From Erythrobacter sp. (lineage in GTDB: Bacteria > Pseudomonadota > Alphaproteobacteria > Sphingomonadales > Sphingomonadaceae), in contig JASJDE010000016.1 in NCBI GenBank assembly GCA_030065195.1, forward strand, positions 1 through 41,701: a stretch of 41,701 bases of DNA. The letters run 5' to 3'. Numbering within the stretch: the stretch's first letter is position 1; every line of letters starts with the position of its first letter. Under the pieces are notes generated by a model. The model saw only the letters and a list, made by a program, of their open reading frames with translations. It did no database searches and was not told the DNA's origin. Shown here in pieces: positions 37,201 to 41,701 of the stretch. Both the position numbers and the translations under genes were made by a program.

Positions 37201-37229
37201 TTGACAGCGGGCACAAGCACCGATTTTGT
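37201..37229 (+). promoter_or_regulatory. Candidate promoter before the RodZ-like gene
   Basis: A perfect TTGACA lies 17 bp before TTTTGT, about 45 bp upstream of the ATG at 37273. The -10 match is poor (three of six); a nearby TACATA could serve with a non-standard distance. Confidence 0.3.
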
Positions 37230-37272
37230 GCGTACATATACCAATAACCACATTCAAAACGTGGACCGGGTC

Positions 37273-38100
37273 ATGACCGACGAACAGGAAAGCGCAGTCC
37301 AGGAACTGCCCTTGATGGGGGCGGGCGATCGGTTGCGCGTTGCCCGAGAGACGAAGCGCATCGATCTCGAACACGTTTCGGCTCAGACCCGCATACCGAT
37401 CCGGCACCTCGAATCCATCGAAGCAGGCAATTTCGATTCCCTCCCGTCGCGCACCTACGCGATCGGTTTTGCACGGAGTTTTGCGCGCGAAGTCGGACTG
37501 GACGACGCGGAAATAGCCGAGGAAGTGCGTGGCGAGTTGGCGGAGATGCAGTCTCACAGGGCAGTGCTCGCCGCCGGAATGGAGCCTGGGGATTCGGCCA
37601 AACTGCCTTCGGCCGGATTGGCGTGGTTCGGCGCTTTCGCTGCGCTGTTGTTGGCGGTCGGCGTGCTGGCCTTTGTTGGGACGTATTTCGGCGCCGGTTC
37701 CGGTCCAGGGTCACTGCTTGCAGATGCCGGCGCCGGAGAGGATGCCCCGGAGGCTGCGTTGGCGACATCCACGTCCCCTCAAGACAACCCGGTCAACACG
37801 GCAGGCCAGGTGGTTTTCACCGCGCTTGAAGATGGGATCTGGGTGCGGTTCTACGAGTATGGCGGAGACAGCCTGTTGGAAAAGCAGATGACCAACGGCG
37901 AACGGTTCGAACTGCCAACGGACGCCAACGAGCCGCGGATCAATACAGGCCGGCCCGATGCCTTTGCGATTACCGTTGGTGGGCAATCCGTTCCGAAGCT
38001 CTCCGACGAGCCGATCACACTGGGCGACACGCCGATATCCGCCGCCGCCCTGCTGGCACGCGCGGAATTGCCGGACGGTTCCGTTTCCACGCCAAACTGA
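37273..38100 (+). CDS. RodZ-like HTH membrane protein
   Basis: A 275-residue protein with a cytoplasmic N-terminal HTH of the Cro/RodZ type (LRVARETKRIDLEHVSAQTR, then IPIRHLESIEAGNFDSLPS), a single membrane helix about 120-142, and a periplasmic DUF4115-type beta domain (QVVFTALEDGIWVRFYEY). RodZ links the MreB cytoskeleton to the wall machinery and sets cell shape. ATG 37273 is chosen because the frame reaching 37177 would run through the candidate promoter; GTG 37261 is an alternative. It lies between ptsP and cpoB. Confidence 0.88.
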   Translation: MTDEQESAVQELPLMGAGDRLRVARETKRIDLEHVSAQTRIPIRHLESIEAGNFDSLPSRTYAIGFARSFAREVGLDDAEIAEEVRGELAEMQSHRAVLAAGMEPGDSAKLPSAGLAWFGAFAALLLAVGVLAFVGTYFGAGSGPGSLLADAGAGEDAPEAALATSTSPQDNPVNTAGQVVFTALEDGIWVRFYEYGGDSLLEKQMTNGERFELPTDANEPRINTGRPDAFAITVGGQSVPKLSDEPITLGDTPISAAALLARAELPDGSVSTPN

Positions 38101-38300
38101 CCTCGTCGGGTCCATTTCCCCTGCGAATAAGATGGTTCCCGGTCTCGACTTGGGTGACCGCAATCGGCACAGATTCGGATCGCGTTCATGCGCCATGCCG
38201 CAGCAACTGCGGAACCAGTTCGATTGGGCGCGCGGGTTTAGGTCCGCCGTCGACAGACAATCGGCGGCCTGGCAGCATTTGAAAGGGAGCCCGACCAGAG

Positions 38301-39278
38301 ATGAAGAGCCTCGCAGCAAGACCGTCTACCCGCCTGCTGGCGGTTGCCCTTGGCGTAGCAACGCTCGCGACCAGTCCCTTGCCGGCCTCGGCACAGGACG
38401 AGACGTCAGAGGCGCGCCTGCGCAAGATCGAAGCGGAAATCCGCGCGCTCCAGCGCAATGTTTTTCCTGGCGGCGATGGTCGGTTCTTCGAGCCGCAGAT
38501 TACGGCTGGGGACACCAATAGCGGGAGCACGACTGCCGGTTCCGCAGCATCGACCACAGCGGTGACGGATATTCTCGCGAGGCTCGACGCGATCGAATTG
38601 CAGATGCAGCGCCTTACGGCAATTACGGAAGAGAACGCCAATTCGCTCTCGCTCGTCCAGACCCGCCTTGCGGCGTTGGAGTCAGACGATAGGGCAGCCC
38701 TGGCATCCGAAGACAGCGAAGCAACCGACGAGGCGGCGACCGATAGCAACCTGGCGGTGATGACGGGCGGTGCATCGAGCGATGGCTCTTCGCGCCAGAT
38801 CGAGTCCGGAAACTCGACGGAATCCGCTGCCGGGCCGAGTGCCGAACGGCTTGCCGCAGTTCAAGCAATCACGAAGCCGCAAACCGATGACGAGGCCGAC
38901 GACGAATATTCGTATGGCTTCCGGCTGTGGAATGCGGGCTTCTATCCGGAGGCGCGACAGCAGCTTTCAGACTTTATCGAGAAGTATCCGTCGCATTGGC
39001 GCGCGACCTATGGTCGAAATCTCCTGGGCCGGGCGTTCCTGGACGATGGCATGGCCGAGGATGCCGCACGGTGGTTCCTGCGCAACTATCAGGCCGACCG
39101 CACGGCGCCGCGCGCGCCCGATAGCCTGCTGTACCTGGCGGAAGCGATGATCGCGCTCGACGATACGCGCCGCGCCTGTATCGCGCTCGCTGAGTTCGGG
39201 GAAACTTATCCGGCGATTGCGAGCGGTCGTTTGCTCGGCAAATACGAAGAGAATCGCGGAAAGGTGACCTGCGAATAG
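38301..39278 (+). CDS. CpoB/YbgF-like periplasmic TPR protein
   Basis: A 325-residue secreted protein. The signal peptide ends at ASA (about residue 31). A coiled-coil region follows (LRKIEAEIRALQRNV and LARLDAIELQMQRLTAI), then a Ser/Ala-rich linker and C-terminal tetratricopeptide repeats starting at DDEYSYGFRLWNAGFYPEA. CpoB coordinates peptidoglycan synthesis with outer-membrane constriction through Tol-Pal. No tol or pal gene is adjacent here, unlike the usual gene order. The 200-bp upstream gap has a CCGCAG-CAA-CTGCGG hairpin at 38198-38212 of unclear role. Confidence 0.85.
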   Translation: MKSLAARPSTRLLAVALGVATLATSPLPASAQDETSEARLRKIEAEIRALQRNVFPGGDGRFFEPQITAGDTNSGSTTAGSAASTTAVTDILARLDAIELQMQRLTAITEENANSLSLVQTRLAALESDDRAALASEDSEATDEAATDSNLAVMTGGASSDGSSRQIESGNSTESAAGPSAERLAAVQAITKPQTDDEADDEYSYGFRLWNAGFYPEARQQLSDFIEKYPSHWRATYGRNLLGRAFLDDGMAEDAARWFLRNYQADRTAPRAPDSLLYLAEAMIALDDTRRACIALAEFGETYPAIASGRLLGKYEENRGKVTCE

Positions 39279-39332
39279 ACGCCGCATGGTGCGGCGCAGG
39301 GGGTACTGATTGATAGGTCGATCGATCCCGAA

Positions 39333-40304
39333 TTGATCCGCCGCTTCGTCAAGCGGCTCGCGTCCCTATGGCCACACGTTGAGCGGACGGGACCGTTGGG
39401 CCTTGCCGTTTCCGGCGGTCCCGACAGTGTTGCGCTCTTGTTGCTGGCAAGCGAAGCCATGCCCGGCGAGGTCAGCGTTGCCAGTGTCGATCACGGCCTT
39501 CGCCCGGATTCTGCGGATGAAGTGGCCTTTGTCGCCGACCTCTGTCGGGATCGCGACTTGCCTTTCACCAGATTGTCGATTCAGGTTCCTAACGGAAACC
39601 TGCAAGCCAAGGCGCGGGAGGCACGATATCGAGCTTTGGAAGACTGGGCACGGGAGCACGGTCTTGGTGCGCTTGCGACGGCGCATCATGCCGAGGATCA
39701 GGCCGAAACCTTGCTCATGCGGCTCGCCCGAGGGAGCGGGCTATCCGGATTGGCGGGGGTTCGGGCCGCGAGCCATTTGCCCGACGGTGAGACGCCCTTG
39801 CTCCGGCCTCTGCTCCGCTGGCACAAGTCCGAGCTTGAACGGATTGTTGCACAGTCAGGGATCGAGCCGGTTCGTGATCCGTCAAACCAGGATACAAGCT
39901 TCGACCGGGTTCGCTTTCGTCAGCAGCTTTCGCGGATCGATTGGCTGCCGGTCGAGAGCGTGGCGCTGAGCGCCGAGCATCTTGCCGAAGCGTGGCGGGC
40001 GATCGAGTGGTATGCAGACCTCGACTGGGAAGAGATGGTCCACCGGGAAGAGGGGCCTTCCTATCGCTACTATGCAAACGTGCCTCGCGTGGTCGCCATC
40101 GAAACAATCTGCCGCATTATTGGGGAGCTAGGCGGAGTAGCGAGCCGGAGCGAAGCGGCGCGCGCCTACGAGCGATTGTGGCGCGAAGAGAATGCCTCTC
40201 TCGGCGGTGTGCTCATTTCTCCAGGTACGGAGCGGATCGCACCAACGGGATTGACCATGCGCGTGTGGCGCTTCGTAACCGAGCCTCCGCGCAAGACGCA
40301 TTGA
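39333..40304 (+). CDS. tilS: tRNA(Ile)-lysidine synthetase
   Basis: A 323-residue TilS that converts the wobble cytidine of the CAU anticodon of tRNA-Ile2 to lysidine. The ATP-binding PP-loop SGGPDS is at residues 27-32, followed by VDHGLRPDSADEV and ATAHHAEDQAETLLMRLARGSG. Only the catalytic region and a shortened tail are present, against about 430 residues in E. coli. The start is unusual: no ATG or GTG is in frame between the upstream cpoB stop and the PP-loop. TTG 39333 is the nearest conventional choice, but the only ribosome-site-like AGGGGG lies before in-frame CTG 39306 and ATT 39309. Confidence 0.92.
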   Translation: MIRRFVKRLASLWPHVERTGPLGLAVSGGPDSVALLLLASEAMPGEVSVASVDHGLRPDSADEVAFVADLCRDRDLPFTRLSIQVPNGNLQAKAREARYRALEDWAREHGLGALATAHHAEDQAETLLMRLARGSGLSGLAGVRAASHLPDGETPLLRPLLRWHKSELERIVAQSGIEPVRDPSNQDTSFDRVRFRQQLSRIDWLPVESVALSAEHLAEAWRAIEWYADLDWEEMVHREEGPSYRYYANVPRVVAIETICRIIGELGGVASRSEAARAYERLWREENASLGGVLISPGTERIAPTGLTMRVWRFVTEPPRKTH

Positions 40305-40331
40305 TATTTGGCTACGTCGATCGGGTCAGGA

Positions 40332-41237
40332 TCAACCGATCTTATCGCCGATACCGATCAACTTGCCACGCGTGATGACCACTTTGTCGCCGCGCTTGGC
40401 TGCTGCGAACAGCTTTTCGGCGAACGGGTCGGGTACACCGACGCAGCCGTGGCTCGCATAGCCGTTAATGACCGGGGAGCCGTGGATGGCGATCCCGTCC
40501 CAGGTCAGTCGTAAGGTCCAAGGCATCGGTGCGTTGTTGTACTTCTCCGATACGTTGTCCTTTTCCTTGGTCAGGATCGGGAAGGTGCCGATCGGAGTCG
40601 GGTGGCTGCGCGTGCCAAGAAGCGCCACCGCGGTGCCGATTTCATGTCCGTCGCGAAAAGCGCTGATTACTCGCGCATCGAGATCGACCGTGATCACGAG
40701 CTTCCCGTTCTTGGGAGCGCGCGATTCGTCCCAATACCACTCGCCATACTTGATCGTGCCCGAAATCGGCAGGATGCTCTTGATGACGAATGGATCGTTG
40801 CTGGCAAGCTGGCGCGATTCAGCCGGAACCCGCGCGGTCGGTTGCGGAGTGGGCAAGGATTGAACCTGCGGCTCCGAAATCATGCGAGCGGCTGGTCCCC
40901 GCACCGTCTGGGCGTCCGCGACTTCGCGCGTTTCCGCCGTTCCTGCATCCCCAAGCGGAGGCAGGCCCGGCTCGGACGGTTCCTGCGACGCGCCCGCTTC
41001 GACCGTTGGGCCATAGGGCTCGGGCAAGCTCGGATCGACGACGAGCGATTCTCCGCCCGTCGTCGGGTCGATCTTGCGGATTTCCTCTTCCGCCTCTGCG
41101 GCAATTTGCTCGGCGGCGTCAGCCGCTTCATCGGCTGTGGACTGGCCGATGGCGATCGTCGCGCTGCCCGTCACTGCGGCAATCGCGACTGCCGCTGCTA
41201 TGTGAACTGGTTTGAGTCCCTTTGTCATGCCCGGCAT
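40332..41237 (-). CDS. L,D-transpeptidase (YkuD family)
   Basis: A 301-residue periplasmic peptidoglycan crosslinking or anchoring enzyme. A hydrophobic N-terminus (about 10-31) acts as signal or anchor, an acidic and Pro-rich linker runs to about 145, and the YkuD domain fills the rest. Catalytic residues are H252 (IAIHGSP) and C265 in SHGCVGVP. The residue after the Cys-Val pair is Gly, where the family usually has Arg (SHGC-I/V-R), so substrate handling may differ. ATG 41228 is an alternative start three codons later. Confidence 0.9.
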   Translation of the reverse strand: MPGMTKGLKPVHIAAAVAIAAVTGSATIAIGQSTADEAADAAEQIAAEAEEEIRKIDPTTGGESLVVDPSLPEPYGPTVEAGASQEPSEPGLPPLGDAGTAETREVADAQTVRGPAARMISEPQVQSLPTPQPTARVPAESRQLASNDPFVIKSILPISGTIKYGEWYWDESRAPKNGKLVITVDLDARVISAFRDGHEIGTAVALLGTRSHPTPIGTFPILTKEKDNVSEKYNNAPMPWTLRLTWDGIAIHGSPVINGYASHGCVGVPDPFAEKLFAAAKRGDKVVITRGKLIGIGDKIG

Positions 41238-41280
41238 TATGTCTTGTTAGATGGGTAATCTCCAGTGCCTAACGCCGGCG

Positions 41281-41297
41281 CGTCCCTGCAAGGGACG
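41281..41297. promoter_or_regulatory. Short perfect hairpin in the intergenic gap
   Basis: CGTCCCT and AGGGACG pair perfectly around GCA, 44 bp upstream of the L,D-transpeptidase start. It has no T run. It could be a leader structure or a protein site; nothing further can be said. Confidence 0.3.
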
Positions 41298-41345
41298 AAG
41301 CACGAGTCACTTCGTTAACGCGAAATTGTGTTTCGGAAACGGGAC

Positions 41346-41368
41346 TTGGCGCTCTCGAGCGACGCCAA
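41346..41368 (-). terminator. Inverted repeat just after the right-edge gene
   Basis: One base past the stop of the gene at the right edge, TTGGCG and CGCCAA pair around an 11-base centre that contains CTCGAG. No T run follows, so a Rho-independent terminator is only possible. Confidence 0.35.
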
Positions 41369-41369
41369 A

Positions 41370-41701
41370 CTAGCCATGTGCGCCGAAGTGATTGGCGATA
41401 GTGGTGCCGATCCGCAGCGATAGGGAATAGGCTTGTTCGATCGGGTCGATCAGTTCGCGTCCGATTTGAGCATAGCCTTCGGTGCCCGAATCCGGATAGT
41501 CGGCAGGCGCTTCGACGGCGAAATCCTGCGGTGCGGGAAAGTGGGTCGGAAACGCGCGGCGCATCTGTGCAAGCGCATCTTCTATACGCAGCGAAAACAC
41601 CATCTCGAGCACATCTTCACGACTGATGTCGTTGGCACGGCTGAAAACCGGGACTGACACTGCCTTGAGGAAAATGTGTTGGAGCAAGGCGAGCCTGAGC
41701 G
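41370..41701 (-). CDS. Unrecognised protein, C-terminal part (5' end outside window)
   Basis: The frame is open from the right edge to the TAG at 41370-41372, giving about 109 C-terminal residues of a longer protein; the TTG at 41687 is not a convincing start. The segment is helical, with FSRANDISREDVLEMVFSLR, a DYPDS turn and the end TTIANHFGAHG. I do not recognise the family with confidence. A divergent phosphoenolpyruvate carboxylase C-terminus was considered and is unproven: the usual final NTG is absent. Confidence 0.6.
   Translation of the reverse strand, partial: LRLALLQHIFLKAVSVPVFSRANDISREDVLEMVFSLRIEDALAQMRRAFPTHFPAPQDFAVEAPADYPDSGTEGYAQIGRELIDPIEQAYSLSLRIGTTIANHFGAHG

Noticed and set aside
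36313..37557. 414-residue open frame antisense to ptsP
   Set aside because: It crosses the ptsP 3' end and the RodZ-like start, and shows no family features.

Overview
The window reads as GC-rich chromosomal DNA of an alphaproteobacterium, most likely a marine member of the Sphingomonadales (Erythrobacter-like). Grounds for this are the RcdA/DUF1465 protein, paired YdcH-type mini-proteins, a ptsP - rodZ-like - cpoB/ybgF - tilS series, many TTG/GTG starts and tight ATGA/GTGA overlaps. The assignment is an inference from protein character; no rRNA or marker gene is present. No tRNA, rRNA, CRISPR array, insertion sequence, integrase or phage gene was seen. No gene-free stretch exceeds 300 bases.

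Layout. 1-0.9 kb: C-terminal part of an unrecognised protein. 0.9-5.4 kb: a trimeric autotransporter adhesin (minus strand) divergent from a PAS - LuxR HTH - alpha/beta-hydrolase regulator; a perfect 20-bp dyad lies at their shared upstream edge. 5.4-16.2 kb: a compact minus-strand chemosensory cluster read cheA, cheW, cheY, cheB, cheR, GGDEF-EAL, mcp2, mcp1, with most junctions overlapping. 16.2-27 kb: transport and metabolism genes (MATE efflux, class II aldolase, an orphan 2Fe-2S molybdo-hydroxylase small subunit, a TonB-dependent siderophore receptor behind a duplicated 17-bp iron-box-like site, ArsC, an MFS carrier, a membrane protein, LipB with a tiny lipoprotein, an Old Yellow Enzyme and an EamA transporter). 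27-33.5 kb: an AT-rich small orphan gene, nadA, an acyl-CoA synthetase, a membrane protein with an MBL-fold hydrolase, and glycerol kinase. 33.5-41.7 kb: RcdA-like protein, two divergent YdcH-like proteins, PtsP (EI-Ntr), a RodZ-like protein, CpoB, TilS, an L,D-transpeptidase and the C-terminal end of an unrecognised protein.

How it may work together. The first 16 kb pairs a surface adhesin and its probable regulator with a complete chemotaxis-type phosphorelay that has a c-di-GMP enzyme translationally coupled to a receptor. The simplest reading is a module for choosing between attachment and movement, but no flagellar or pilus genes are in view, so the output of the pathway is unknown. The 34-41 kb part is housekeeping: nitrogen-PTS signalling, cell shape, envelope integrity, tRNA-Ile lysidinylation and peptidoglycan crosslinking.
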